Translations under genes and position numbers: made by a program | The notes under the pieces: generated by a model | Told to the model about the DNA's origin: nothing | The model's input: the letters and a program-made list of their open reading frames with translations, nothing else | Database searches by the model: none | Shown here: positions 50,512-59,630 of the stretch, piece by piece | How positions within the stretch are numbered: position 1 is the first letter of the stretch | Layout: each line of letters opens with the position of its first letter | Origin: Thermanaerothrix sp034436175 | GTDB lineage: Bacteria > Chloroflexota > Anaerolineae > Anaerolineales > Anaerolineaceae | Assembly (NCBI GenBank): GCA_964427505.1 | Contig: CAYRUO010000001.1 | Location: 248,001 to 312,000 of the forward strand | Direction: 5' to 3' | Length of the DNA: 64,000 nucleotides

Positions 50512-53067
50512 ATGAACCTGCATATTAAATTAGCCCTGCGTTATTTAAGTGGACGCAAACTACGCACGGCTTTGACCACTCTAGCCATCATGTTCGGAGT
50601 GTTGGTCATCTTTGGGATGAATACGTTTATGCCCACCTTTGTTCAAGCGTTTCAATCCCAAATGATGGCGGTGGCTGGGCAGATTGACGTGACCATCACC
50701 CATAAAACGGGTGAAGCCTTTGACCCTTCGCTGTTGGAGAAAGTGCGTAACGTCGAAGGGGTTAAAGTGGCCATGGGTTCGTTGGAGCGCCTGATCAACC
50801 TCCCCGCCGATTACTTTGACCAGGATCCACAGTCCCCTGACCGCGTTACCGCGCTGGTGCTCAAGGGGATTGATCCTGAGGTAGCACGGCAGATGATCAT
50901 TTATAACATTGTCGAGGGACGCTTCCTTGAACCTCAGGATACCCATGCGGCGGTCATCACCCGCTCTCTGGCACGTGAGGTAGGGGTAAGTGTAGGGGAT
51001 AAACTGGCCTTACCGACGGCGATCGGTGTCACAGACCTGGAGGTAGTCGGTTTGCTTCCCGAACGCGCTTTCCCCGGGAACGAGGAAGTGCTGGTCACAC
51101 TATCCGAAGCCCAATACCTGCTTAATCTGCCGGGCAAGATCAATGTCATTGACGTGAATTTGACCACCCTAGACGAAGCCCAACGCGCCGAAATTCAGCA
51201 GCGTCTGATGGCGGTGGTAGGCGAGCACTACAAACTTGGTGCACTGGAAAGCGGTTCGGAGATCTTGACCAACATCCGCAATGCCCAACTCATCTTCAAT
51301 CTCATGGGCTTTCTGGCGCTGTTGATGGGTGGTTTCATCATCTTCAATACGTTCCGCACCGTTGTGGCAGAACGGCGCCGTGATATCGGCATGCTACGGG
51401 CGCTGGGAGCCAACCGGGCTACGATCCGCAATCTGATCTTAGTTGAAGGGCTGATTCAGGGGGTCGTGGGCACGGTAGCGGGTTTGATCTTCGGTTACCT
51501 TTTTGGCTGGTTGATTCTGCAATTAATTGTGCCGGTTGGTCAACAATTTTTGAACATCAAAGTCGGCATGCCGGCAGTATCTCCCTCGTTGGTGATCACG
51601 TCCTCACTCTTGGGAATTGGAATCACCGTGTTAGCAGGGTTGCTACCGGCACAGTCGGCGACACGCGTTACAGCCTTAGAGGCCTTGCGTCCCTCGGTTG
51701 GACAGGTAAGTTTCCGCCGTTTGGCAGGTGTCTCATTCTGGGTGGGCGTGGTGCTTATGGTATTGGGCGTGGCGATCTTGATCAGTGGGCAAGCGGCCCT
51801 GCTGGGGATAGGCGCGATTTTGTTCGTCAGTGCGCTCATTCTCATGGCACCGGCATTAATCAACCCGATTGCCGTGCTCTTTGGCAATTTGCTGGCACTG
51901 CTCTTTGCCCGCAACGGCACCGCCCAACTGGCTGAAGGCAACCTCAGCCGGCAGCCGGGGCGAGCGACGGTGACGGCTTCGACGACAATGATTGCCATGG
52001 CGGTGGTCATCATGGTGGCCAGCGTGCTCTCTTCGGTTACCCTAACCTTTACCAAGGTGTTGGAAAAGAGTCTGGGCAGTGATTTTCTTATCATGCCGCC
52101 CACCGTTGCCGTATGGGGTTCGAATACCGGCGCTTCACCTGATCTGGCCCAGAAACTGCGCGAAATTCCGGGGGTGGCTTTAGTCAGCACGTTGCGGTTC
52201 GCCGGCAGTCAGGTTAACGATGTGGCGGTTGGACTTTTGGGCGTTGATCCACAGGCTTACCGCCAATTGGATGCATTGAGCATCACCGAAGGAGATCCCG
52301 AAACGGCTTTTCGAGCCCTGGAAAACGAACGCGCCATTATCATCAACGGCGTGCTGGCGGCCACAGCGGGAATCCGCGTGGGTGATGAGATTGACCTGCT
52401 TACGCCCAGTGGTGAGAAGACATATCGCGTCGTGGCGATTGGTATTGATTATCTCAACGCTAAAACTACAACCGGTTATATCTCCCAAAAGAATATGGCA
52501 GCCGATTTTGGCCGCACTGAGGATGTCTTTTATCAGGTCAATTTGAAGCCAGGTGCGGATAGCACAGCCGTTGAGACGGCGATTACCCAGTTGCTCAAAT
52601 CCTATCCCCAGTTCAAATTGTTTAGCGGCAAGCGTTATGTAGAAGAAAACCGGCGCTTGTTCGATGTGGTGCTTCTCAGCATGTATGCGGTAGCCGCGTT
52701 TCTGGCGATCCCCTCTCTGATTGCCATGGTAAACACGTTGGCCATCGGGGTCATTGAACGCACGCGCGAAATCGGCATGCTGCGCGCGGTTGGCGCCACC
52801 CGCCGGCAAGTGCGCACGATCATCCTCTCGGAGGCGTTGATCCTTTCGGCTATTGGAACGGCTTTCGGTATCCTGGCTGGGTTGTATATGGGTTATATGG
52901 CGGTGCGCGCTTTTGAGGGCTTTGGTTTCCCGATGGAGTACCTCTTCCCCGGTTCTGGCATTCTGGCGGCGGTGGCAATCGGGATCCTGTTCGGTGCTTT
53001 GGCTGCAACGATACCGGCGCGCCAGGCGGCACAGTTGAACGTGGTGGAAGCCTTACGCTACGAGTAA
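50512..53067 (+). CDS. FtsX/MacB-type ABC permease
   Basis: An 851-residue permease with two FtsX-type modules. Each has a periplasmic MacB-core-like region (first about residues 40-250) and transmembrane segments; ERRRDIGMLRALGANRATIRNLI (about residue 285) and ERTREIGMLRAVGATRRQVRTII (about 755) are the matching cytoplasmic loops. About ten hydrophobic segments are visible. It probably moves a lipophilic or antimicrobial compound; the substrate is unknown. The operon is controlled by the PadR regulator. Confidence 0.92.
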   Translation: MNLHIKLALRYLSGRKLRTALTTLAIMFGVLVIFGMNTFMPTFVQAFQSQMMAVAGQIDVTITHKTGEAFDPSLLEKVRNVEGVKVAMGSLERLINLPADYFDQDPQSPDRVTALVLKGIDPEVARQMIIYNIVEGRFLEPQDTHAAVITRSLAREVGVSVGDKLALPTAIGVTDLEVVGLLPERAFPGNEEVLVTLSEAQYLLNLPGKINVIDVNLTTLDEAQRAEIQQRLMAVVGEHYKLGALESGSEILTNIRNAQLIFNLMGFLALLMGGFIIFNTFRTVVAERRRDIGMLRALGANRATIRNLILVEGLIQGVVGTVAGLIFGYLFGWLILQLIVPVGQQFLNIKVGMPAVSPSLVITSSLLGIGITVLAGLLPAQSATRVTALEALRPSVGQVSFRRLAGVSFWVGVVLMVLGVAILISGQAALLGIGAILFVSALILMAPALINPIAVLFGNLLALLFARNGTAQLAEGNLSRQPGRATVTASTTMIAMAVVIMVASVLSSVTLTFTKVLEKSLGSDFLIMPPTVAVWGSNTGASPDLAQKLREIPGVALVSTLRFAGSQVNDVAVGLLGVDPQAYRQLDALSITEGDPETAFRALENERAIIINGVLAATAGIRVGDEIDLLTPSGEKTYRVVAIGIDYLNAKTTTGYISQKNMAADFGRTEDVFYQVNLKPGADSTAVETAITQLLKSYPQFKLFSGKRYVEENRRLFDVVLLSMYAVAAFLAIPSLIAMVNTLAIGVIERTREIGMLRAVGATRRQVRTIILSEALILSAIGTAFGILAGLYMGYMAVRAFEGFGFPMEYLFPGSGILAAVAIGILFGALAATIPARQAAQLNVVEALRYE

Positions 53068-53095
53068 AAGGGGAACGGCGCGCAATGGATTCGTG

Positions 53096-53127
53096 CTTTG
53101 GGGCTGGAGGGTTAACCAGCCCCAAAG
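53096..53127. terminator. Perfect 12-bp hairpin after the ABC exporter operon
   Basis: CTTTGGGGCTGG (53096-53107), 8-nt loop, CCAGCCCCAAAG (53116-53127), then TCTT. It lies between the ABC permease and the convergent hypE gene and could end both transcripts, with a weak T tract. Confidence 0.65.
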
Positions 53128-53166
53128 TCTTAAGCAGGGTAAGCTCTCTGATCCAACGCGCTAATC

Positions 53167-54252
53167 CTAACAGATGCGTGGGAGCAACTCGCCGCTCAAT
53201 GTTTCAACCACTCGGTGCGTACCGAGCGTTGTGCGCATAATCACCCGTCCGATAGGCTGGGCTTCTACAATGCCAATGCGGGTGGCTTCGGCACCATAAG
53301 GATGCTGACGCATCGCATCCAAGGCAGCGTCGGCTTCCGCGGGAGGCACAATAGCGATCACCTTGCCCTCGTTGGCAATATAGAGCGGGTCTAATCCCAG
53401 CATTTCGCAGGCGGCGCGCACGGCCGGACGCACCGGTATGGTGGCTTCCTCAATGCGGATACCCACTTGGCTTTGCCGGGCGATTTCGTTAAGGGTGGTG
53501 GCCAGCCCGCCACGGGTGGGATCACGTAAGACGTGGGTGTGAGGGGCGGCTTTAAGTACGGCTTGGATAAGGTGATTAAGAGGGGCTACATCGGACTCAA
53601 CCTCGGCCTCAAAGCCCAATTCACCCCGTGCGCTGAGCACCGCAATGCCGTGATCGCCAATCGGCCCCGAGAGTAGAACAACATCACCTGGGTGTGCCTG
53701 TTCGCCACCCCGCGGATTGTGGTGGGCAGGAAGCCAACCCACTCCGGTGGTGGTGATGAAAAGTCCATCGCCCTTGCCTTTCTCTACAACTTTGGTATCA
53801 CCGGCCACGACCAGCACCCCGGCTTCGTCTGCCGCGCGTTTCATGGACCGGACAATTTGCTCCAAAGTCTCAATGCTTATTCCTTCCTCCAAAATGAACG
53901 CAGCGGTGAGATAGAGCGGGATGGCGCCGCTCATGCTCACGTCATTGACCGTGCCACACACGGCCAAACGCCCGATATCGCCACCGGGGAAGAAAAGAGG
54001 GGAAATGACATGGGAATCGGTTGAAAGGATCAGATGCCCTTCCGAATGGGGTTCTATCCCGAGAGGCAAGCGGGCAAAATCATTACCGGATTCCAGATAG
54101 GGATTTCCCAAATGAGCCTGGAATAGCGTGCGGATCAGGTCATGGGTCATTCGTCCACCACTACCGTGACCGAGCACAATGCGCTCAGTATGGGACAGCG
54201 GTAGCGGGCATAAGGGGCCTTCAAATGCGGGTAGATTGGTTTCTGTGGTCAT
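53167..54252 (-). CDS. hypE: [NiFe] hydrogenase maturation protein HypE
   Basis: A 361-residue member of the PurM/HypE superfamily. ERIVLGHGSGGRMTHDLI near residue 20, CGTVNDVSMSGAIPLY near 85, VVAGDTKVVEKGKGDG near 130 and LRDPTRGGLATTLNEIA near 220 are conserved. The C-terminus LPRIC carries the cysteine that accepts the carbamoyl group from HypF and is dehydrated to thiocyanate, the source of cyanide ligands. ATG 54252 overlaps hypD by 4 nt; a longer open stretch upstream overlaps hypD and is not coding. Confidence 0.95.
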   Translation of the reverse strand: MTTETNLPAFEGPLCPLPLSHTERIVLGHGSGGRMTHDLIRTLFQAHLGNPYLESGNDFARLPLGIEPHSEGHLILSTDSHVISPLFFPGGDIGRLAVCGTVNDVSMSGAIPLYLTAAFILEEGISIETLEQIVRSMKRAADEAGVLVVAGDTKVVEKGKGDGLFITTTGVGWLPAHHNPRGGEQAHPGDVVLLSGPIGDHGIAVLSARGELGFEAEVESDVAPLNHLIQAVLKAAPHTHVLRDPTRGGLATTLNEIARQSQVGIRIEEATIPVRPAVRAACEMLGLDPLYIANEGKVIAIVPPAEADAALDAMRQHPYGAEATRIGIVEAQPIGRVIMRTTLGTHRVVETLSGELLPRIC

Positions 54253-55373
54253 GACTTTCCCTCTGAGTGGGAGCGGGTAGATTGCTCGAGTCCGCGCCCA
54301 TAGCGATAATAAGCCGCGCATGCCCCTTCTGCGGAGACCATCGGTGCCCCCAAAGGGGCTTGCGGTGTACACAGGGTGGCAAAAGCCGGACACTGGTGAG
54401 GCTTCTTGACCCCTTGTAAGATTTGGCCAGCAATGCAAAGAGGCGATTCTTGGGTTCGAATTGGTCCGAGGTTAAAACGTTTTTCGGCGTCAAAATCGGC
54501 CCATTCAGGACGCAATCCCCAACCGCTTAGCGGGATTAGGCCGATCCCCCGCCAATTTCGATCGCAAGGCTCAAAGACCTGGTTGATAATCTGCTGAGCG
54601 GCACGGTTACCATCGCGCGTGACGGCGCGCGTATAAGCATTTTCTACCCCTACCCGCCCCTCTTCCAATTGCGCGACCGTTTTGAGAATGCCTTGCAAAA
54701 GATCTACCGGCTCGAAACCGGTCACGGTCATCGGTACGCCATATTGAGCCGCAATGGGCTCGTATTCCCAATAGCCCATGATGGTGCACACATGGCCGGC
54801 CAGCAGGAATCCCTGGACGCGGTTGGTGGGCGCGCTCAGAATGGCATGCATGGCGGGGGGAACGCGCACTTGCGAAACCAGAAGGGAAAAGTTTCTTAAC
54901 CCCAAAGCCTTGGCCTGAAGCAGGCTCATAGCATTCGGTGGGGCAGTGGTCTCAAACCCGATGGCAAAGAAAACGACCTCCCTATCCGGATTTTCTTGCG
55001 CGATGCGCACAGCATCCAGGGGGGAATAGACCACTTGCACCCGCCCGCCGGCGGCTCTTACGGCAAAAAGATCACGTTGTGAACCGGGGACGCGCAACAT
55101 ATCCCCATAAGAGCATAAGATGGTGTTGGGCAAGGACGCGATGGCAATGGCTTTATCAATCAAGTCCAGGGGCGTGACACACACCGGGCAGCCCGGGCCG
55201 TGGACAAGTTCGATCTCCGCGGGGAGCAATTGATCCAGACCATATTGCAAGATGGCATGTGTTTGCCCACCACAAATTTCCATGAGCACCCATGGACGGG
55301 TAACACGACGGCGGATTTCGGCAGCGAGTTTATGCACCAGGTCGGCGTTGCGAAACTCTTGTAAAACTTGCAT
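54249..55373 (-). CDS. hypD: [NiFe] hydrogenase maturation protein HypD
   Basis: About 374 residues. HypD carries the Fe(CN)2CO unit and a 4Fe-4S cluster. Motifs are EICGGQTHAILQYG near residue 32, HGPGCPVCVTPLD near 62, IGFETTAPPNA near 140 and the C-terminal cysteines in CIAGQILQGVKKPHQCPAF and AEGACAAYYRYG. The ATG at 55373 gives the usual N-terminus (MQVLQEFRNADLVHKLA); an in-frame ATG at 55409 would overlap hypC by 20 nt. Confidence 0.94.
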   Translation of the reverse strand: MQVLQEFRNADLVHKLAAEIRRRVTRPWVLMEICGGQTHAILQYGLDQLLPAEIELVHGPGCPVCVTPLDLIDKAIAIASLPNTILCSYGDMLRVPGSQRDLFAVRAAGGRVQVVYSPLDAVRIAQENPDREVVFFAIGFETTAPPNAMSLLQAKALGLRNFSLLVSQVRVPPAMHAILSAPTNRVQGFLLAGHVCTIMGYWEYEPIAAQYGVPMTVTGFEPVDLLQGILKTVAQLEEGRVGVENAYTRAVTRDGNRAAQQIINQVFEPCDRNWRGIGLIPLSGWGLRPEWADFDAEKRFNLGPIRTQESPLCIAGQILQGVKKPHQCPAFATLCTPQAPLGAPMVSAEGACAAYYRYGRGLEQSTRSHSEGKS

Positions 55374-55389
55374 GGGTGATCCCGTCTCT

Positions 55390-55635
55390 TCAAGACACTT
55401 CGTCTTCATTCAATGCGCCGATTTCGCGCAGAAGTTGTAGAGTTTCAAGCGCTTCGCTCTCGCTGAGGCGGTTCAGCGCAAAACCGGCGTGGACGATCAC
55501 ATAGTCTCCCTCTTTCACTTCGGGCAGGGTCTCGATGCAGGCTTCACGAAACACGCCGCCAAAATCTACTTTTGCCATCCGCAGGCCGGCTTGGTGATAA
55601 ACACTGACGATTTTGCCCGGAATGCCCAGACACAT
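55390..55635 (-). CDS. hypC: [NiFe] hydrogenase maturation chaperone HypC
   Basis: An 81-residue protein beginning MCLGIPGKIVSVYH; cysteine 2 is the conserved ligand that shuttles iron between HypD and the large subunit. VDFGGVFREACIETLP and DYVIVHAGFALNRL match HypC. It sits between hypF and hypD with 2 and 16 nt gaps, a normal operon order. Confidence 0.95.
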   Translation of the reverse strand: MCLGIPGKIVSVYHQAGLRMAKVDFGGVFREACIETLPEVKEGDYVIVHAGFALNRLSESEALETLQLLREIGALNEDEVS

Positions 55636-55637
55636 GA

Positions 55638-57959
55638 TTAACCTCCCAACTCTTGGTCGGAATAATTTTTACCCTCGATCCACGCCGCGGCGACCATGGC
55701 CTGCCCAAGCGCTAGGCCGCCGTCATTGGTCGGCACCTGACGATGGATCAAAACCTCAAAACCGGCTTGTTGCAATTCTCGAACCACGCGGTGAAGCAAG
55801 ATCTGATTTTGCCACACCCCGCCGCTCAATGCAACTCGGCGTATGCCCTTGACATCGCGGATATGGTGGGCAACCTCAAGGCACAGGGCAACAACGGCAT
55901 TGTGAAAACGTGCGGCAATGCGGGGCACAGAAAGGCCGTGGCGCAGGTCATTGAGCAGGGCTTCCCACAGCGGGCGCATTTCCAGATAGGGCCATTCTAT
56001 TTGGAAGGGATAAGCCGCAGTTTCGTGCACATCTACTGCTTGTTCCAGTTCAATGGCCGCCTGGGCTTCGTAGTTCACTGTGGATCGCAGCCCAATCAGT
56101 GCAGCAACAGCATCAAAAAGCCGCCCCATGCTTGAGGTTAGAGGGGCGTTGATGCCTTTTTCTAACATGGTGCGCAGTACGTTGCGTTCATCAGCGCATA
56201 AGGCTTGCACAGGTGGCAGATCATCATCCCAAGGCAAGCCGTTGGCCCATAAATGGGCGAGCGCCATGCGGGCAACCTGATGGACGGCACGATCACCCCC
56301 CGGCAAGGGGACAGGTTTGAGAAAGGCATAACGCCGATATCCCGCATAACTCCCGATAAGCACTTCACCCCCCCAAATCGTGCCATCACTACCGTACCCG
56401 GTGCCGTCGAAGATCAACCCGATCACCGGATCTTGATCGTTGATTCTGTTGTCGGCCAGGCAGGCTGCCAGATGGGCGTGATGATGTTGCACCAGCAGTA
56501 AAGGCTTATTCTCGCTTTGGGCTCTGGACTGAGCATAGTGGGTAGCGAGGTAATCGGGATGCCTATCGGCAGCCAACCATTCCGGTTGGGTGCGGAATAG
56601 AGTCTCATAGTGACGGATGCCTTCTTCGAAGGCTTGCAGAGTCTCGTAATTTTGCAAATCCCCGATGTGGTGGCTGAGGAATGCGTATTGCTTGCGGGTC
56701 AGGCAGAAGGTATTTTTGAGTTCGGCGCCCACGGCTAAGATAGGCGGCACTTCACGCGGCAGGTGGATGGGATCGGGAGCGAACCCGCGGGCCCGGCGCA
56801 GGAAATAAGGTGCACCCCGGACAATCCGCAAAACCGAATCATCCACACGAGTATAGATAGGGCGGTTATGGGTCAAGATGCCATCGGCTAGCGATGCCAG
56901 GCGACCATGAACCTCATCATCGCGATAGGCGATCGGTTCTTCACTCACGTTGCCGCTGGTCATGACCAGCACCTCAGGAAAACCCGGCGCAGGTTCGAGC
57001 AAAAGAAGGTGCAAGGGCGTGTAAGGGAGCATGAAGCCCAGAGAATGTTGGCCGGGGGCAACCTCGGCGGCAATCGGTGAGCGGGGGTGTCGTTCCAGGA
57101 TGACAATAGGGTGAGAGGGCGAGGTGAGCCACTGTTGCTCCACCTCACCCAGGTGTGCATGGCGGGCAATGACATTAGCATCAAATGCCATCAAGGCAAA
57201 GGGTTTATCGCTCCGTTGTTTGCGTGACCGCAGTTCACGCACACTTTCTGCGCGCGTTGCATCGCAAGCCAGGTGGAACCCCCCCAATCCCTTGATGGCC
57301 ATAATGCGCCCTTCTGCCAGCCATTGCCGCGCGAGTTGTAGCGCATCCTCCCGTTCAGCCAGGATTTCGCCCTGAGAGGTTACAAATTGAAGATGTGGGC
57401 CGCATACGGGACAGGCGATGGGTTGCGCGTGGAAGCGCCGGTTGCCTGGGTCATGGTATTCTGCCTCACAATCCGGGCAGAGGGGAAACCCGGCCATGGT
57501 GGTATTGGGGCGGTCATAAGGGATTGCGCGGATGATGGTAAAGCGCGGCCCGCAGTTGGTGCAGTTGATAAAAGGATAACGATAACGCCGATCCTGGGGA
57601 TCGAAAAGTTCGCGCCGGCAATCTGCGCAGATGGCCACATCCGGCGAGACCGGAAGAAACTCGTTGCTCTCGTCTTGACTTCCAATAATCGTGAACGTGG
57701 TGGCGTGGTTAGGCGGGATAGATAACACCTCGAAGGTATCAATGCGTGCCAGGGGTGGAGGGTTGGTTTTCAATTCTGATACAAAGGCTTGTAAAGCCTT
57801 TGCATCCCCGCTGACCTCGATTTCCACACCCGCGGCAGAGTTGCGTACCCACCCATTAAGCCCGTAACGCGTGGCAAGTTTGTAAACGAACGGACGAAAT
57901 CCTACCCCTTGGACAATGCCCCGAATTCGGATATACAGCCCGTGAGGAGAGGCGCTCAT
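55638..57959 (-). CDS. hypF: Carbamoyltransferase HypF
   Basis: A 773-residue protein that makes carbamoyl-AMP from carbamoyl phosphate and passes the group to HypE. Domains in order: acylphosphatase-like (RIRGIVQGVGFRPFVYKLA, residues 9-27), two zinc fingers (CADCRRELFDP...CTNCGPRF; CPDCEAEYHDP...CPVCGP, about residues 105-190), YrdC-like (IKGLGGFHLACDATR) and Kae1-like with HHHAHLAACLADN and SGGVWQNQIL. ATG 57959 overlaps the hypB stop by 4 nt. Confidence 0.95.
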   Translation of the reverse strand: MSASPHGLYIRIRGIVQGVGFRPFVYKLATRYGLNGWVRNSAAGVEIEVSGDAKALQAFVSELKTNPPPLARIDTFEVLSIPPNHATTFTIIGSQDESNEFLPVSPDVAICADCRRELFDPQDRRYRYPFINCTNCGPRFTIIRAIPYDRPNTTMAGFPLCPDCEAEYHDPGNRRFHAQPIACPVCGPHLQFVTSQGEILAEREDALQLARQWLAEGRIMAIKGLGGFHLACDATRAESVRELRSRKQRSDKPFALMAFDANVIARHAHLGEVEQQWLTSPSHPIVILERHPRSPIAAEVAPGQHSLGFMLPYTPLHLLLLEPAPGFPEVLVMTSGNVSEEPIAYRDDEVHGRLASLADGILTHNRPIYTRVDDSVLRIVRGAPYFLRRARGFAPDPIHLPREVPPILAVGAELKNTFCLTRKQYAFLSHHIGDLQNYETLQAFEEGIRHYETLFRTQPEWLAADRHPDYLATHYAQSRAQSENKPLLLVQHHHAHLAACLADNRINDQDPVIGLIFDGTGYGSDGTIWGGEVLIGSYAGYRRYAFLKPVPLPGGDRAVHQVARMALAHLWANGLPWDDDLPPVQALCADERNVLRTMLEKGINAPLTSSMGRLFDAVAALIGLRSTVNYEAQAAIELEQAVDVHETAAYPFQIEWPYLEMRPLWEALLNDLRHGLSVPRIAARFHNAVVALCLEVAHHIRDVKGIRRVALSGGVWQNQILLHRVVRELQQAGFEVLIHRQVPTNDGGLALGQAMVAAAWIEGKNYSDQELGG

Positions 57960-58627
57960 TTTCGGCGCATTGAGATTTCGGTGCGTAACCAATCGAACCA
58001 CGGTTGCAATCCTTCGCCACTCTTGCAGGAGAGCGGGAAGGTCAGCAGGCCGGGATTGAGCAGTTCAACCCCGCGGCGGAAAAAGTCCATATCGAACTCA
58101 ATGTATGGCAACAGGTCAATTTTGTTAATAATCAAAACATCCACACCCCGATACATATTGGGATACTTGTAGGGTTTGTCGTCCCCTTCTGGAATACTGG
58201 CCACCAGGATATTGCGATGCGTCCCAAGTTTAAAGGCGGCGGGACAGATCAGGTTGCCCACGTTCTCCACAATAATGAGATCCAGGTCGGTGAGCGTCAA
58301 TTGCGCCAGTCCGGCGCGCAGCATCACTGCGTCGAGATGGCAATCCCCCCCGGTGTTAATCTGAACGGCAGGGATGCCCAAAGCGCTCACTTTATCCGCA
58401 TCAATGGTGACCGGCGCGGTATCACCCTCAATCACAGCAATGCGAAATTCTGTGCTCAGCGCGCGCAGGGTTTGCAGGATGAGGCTGGTTTTACCCGCGC
58501 CCGGTGAAGCCATGACGTTTATGGCTAGCACCCTTGCCTCATCGAGCAGACGGCGATTGAGTTCGGCCACCTGATCGTTGGCATCTAGCAGTTTTTCAAC
58601 CACCGGTACTTTAATGGAATTACCCAT
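57956..58627 (-). CDS. hypB: Hydrogenase nickel-insertion GTPase HypB
   Basis: A 223-residue SIMIBI GTPase. The P-loop NVMASPGAGKTSLI is at about residues 37-50, GDTAPVTIDADKVS near 70 and the NKID guanine motif in IINKIDLLPY near 170. Nickel-site residues appear in NTGGDCHLDAVM, and ENVGNLICPAAF is conserved. There is no histidine-rich N-terminus, so it does not store nickel. It works with HypA, encoded 28 nt upstream. Confidence 0.95.
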   Translation of the reverse strand: MGNSIKVPVVEKLLDANDQVAELNRRLLDEARVLAINVMASPGAGKTSLILQTLRALSTEFRIAVIEGDTAPVTIDADKVSALGIPAVQINTGGDCHLDAVMLRAGLAQLTLTDLDLIIVENVGNLICPAAFKLGTHRNILVASIPEGDDKPYKYPNMYRGVDVLIINKIDLLPYIEFDMDFFRRGVELLNPGLLTFPLSCKSGEGLQPWFDWLRTEISMRRK

Positions 58628-58654
58628 CGTTTACTCCATTATTTGTCTTGGTTG

Positions 58655-58999
58655 TTAGCGTTCTATTTCAATGCTTTCTAGATAGAATTCGTCACCCGAG
58701 AGCAAGGTCAAGTTGAAACTATTGCAGTGGGGGCAGGGATGAAGGATGTCATTAACCTCGAACTCATGATGGCAGTCCTGGCATTGCATGCGCGGGGTTA
58801 GGCGCTGAAAGTGCAGTCGAGCGCCCTCGCAAATGGTGCCAGCGCTGATCAGATCCCAGTAAAACTGCACCGAATCATCCACAATGCTGGAAAATTTGCC
58901 CAAAACAATATGAATATCGGTCACGCGTTGCGCCCCCGCCGCCTGAGCGTGCTTAAGCGCAATGGAAAGGATACTTTCGGTCACCGGCAACTCGTGCAT
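58655..58999 (-). CDS. hypA: Hydrogenase nickel-insertion protein HypA
   Basis: A 114-residue metallochaperone. It starts MHELPVTESIL; His2 binds nickel in the family. The zinc site is complete: CQDCHHEF and CPHCNSFN (CxxC pairs near residues 73-76 and 89-92). It delivers nickel to the large subunit with HypB. A -10 sequence lies 11 nt upstream of the ATG, which suggests a separate leaderless promoter for the hyp genes. Confidence 0.95.
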   Translation of the reverse strand: MHELPVTESILSIALKHAQAAGAQRVTDIHIVLGKFSSIVDDSVQFYWDLISAGTICEGARLHFQRLTPRMQCQDCHHEFEVNDILHPCPHCNSFNLTLLSGDEFYLESIEIER

Positions 59000-59010
59000 C
59001 GGGATTACAA

Positions 59011-59016
59011 ATTATA
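59011..59016 (-). promoter_or_regulatory. Candidate -10 box of hypA
   Basis: TATAAT on the minus strand, 11 nt before the hypA ATG at 58999, in the 33-nt gap after the cyclic-nucleotide-binding gene. The predicted mRNA leader would be only about 5 nt. No clear -35. Confidence 0.4.
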
Positions 59017-59032
59017 CCTATAACAGTCCACT

Positions 59033-59515
59033 TTATCCTACGGTTTCGCGCGAAGAATTCATGAGAATTTCCATCAAGTGCAAGCGAGTTACCAGCAATT
59101 GGCTGGCAACGACGTTGGCCAAACGCCGTGCGATGACATAACCGAGGTGTGGATCCATCTCACACTGCTGTTGTAGGGCTTTGCCTTCAAAGGCTAATAA
59201 CCGCATGGGGGTAAGCGCTCGCACTGTGGTGGTGCGCTGACGCACGACGGGGGTCAGCACCGACCATCCCAGGATATCCAGTGGCTCCGCCTGGAGGATG
59301 CGGATGGAACCATGACCGGGTACGCTGATCTCGACACTGGCTCGACCGTCTAGGACGAGGTAGAGAAAGTCGGGTTGATCACCTTCTTGAAATAAAACCT
59401 CACCCGGCGCCAAATAACGCTCATGGGCTAGGCTGGCCAGAGTTTCTAATTGGCGCTGGCTGAGTTCAATGAACCACGGGATGCTCTTCAATAGGGCAAC
59501 TAGGTTGGCTTCCAT
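59033..59515 (-). CDS. Cyclic nucleotide-binding domain protein
   Basis: A 160-residue protein consisting of one cNMP-binding domain: SIPWFIELSQRQLETLASLA, APGEVLFQEGDQPDFLYLVLDGRASVEI, and a lid helix (YVIARRLANVVASQLLVT). The phosphate-binding cassette ERLDILG-like region is weakly conserved, so nucleotide binding is uncertain. There is no HTH, so it is not a CRP-type activator. It lies inside the hydrogenase/hyp run, between the maturation protease and hypA. Confidence 0.85.
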   Translation of the reverse strand: MEANLVALLKSIPWFIELSQRQLETLASLAHERYLAPGEVLFQEGDQPDFLYLVLDGRASVEISVPGHGSIRILQAEPLDILGWSVLTPVVRQRTTTVRALTPMRLLAFEGKALQQQCEMDPHLGYVIARRLANVVASQLLVTRLHLMEILMNSSRETVG

Positions 59516-59630
59516 GTTCTATCACCTATAACGACAGATAGACCAGAGTCTTGTATAGTTTTTATCATCTTGCAGGGGTGGGGTTATAGTGACCTCTGTA
59601 ATCATTGCAGACGCAAATTGTCACCAAATC

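Noticed and set aside
54253..54438. Extended N-terminus of HypE
   Set aside because: It overlaps hypD in another frame; ATG 54252 gives an ATGA overlap and the family N-terminus.
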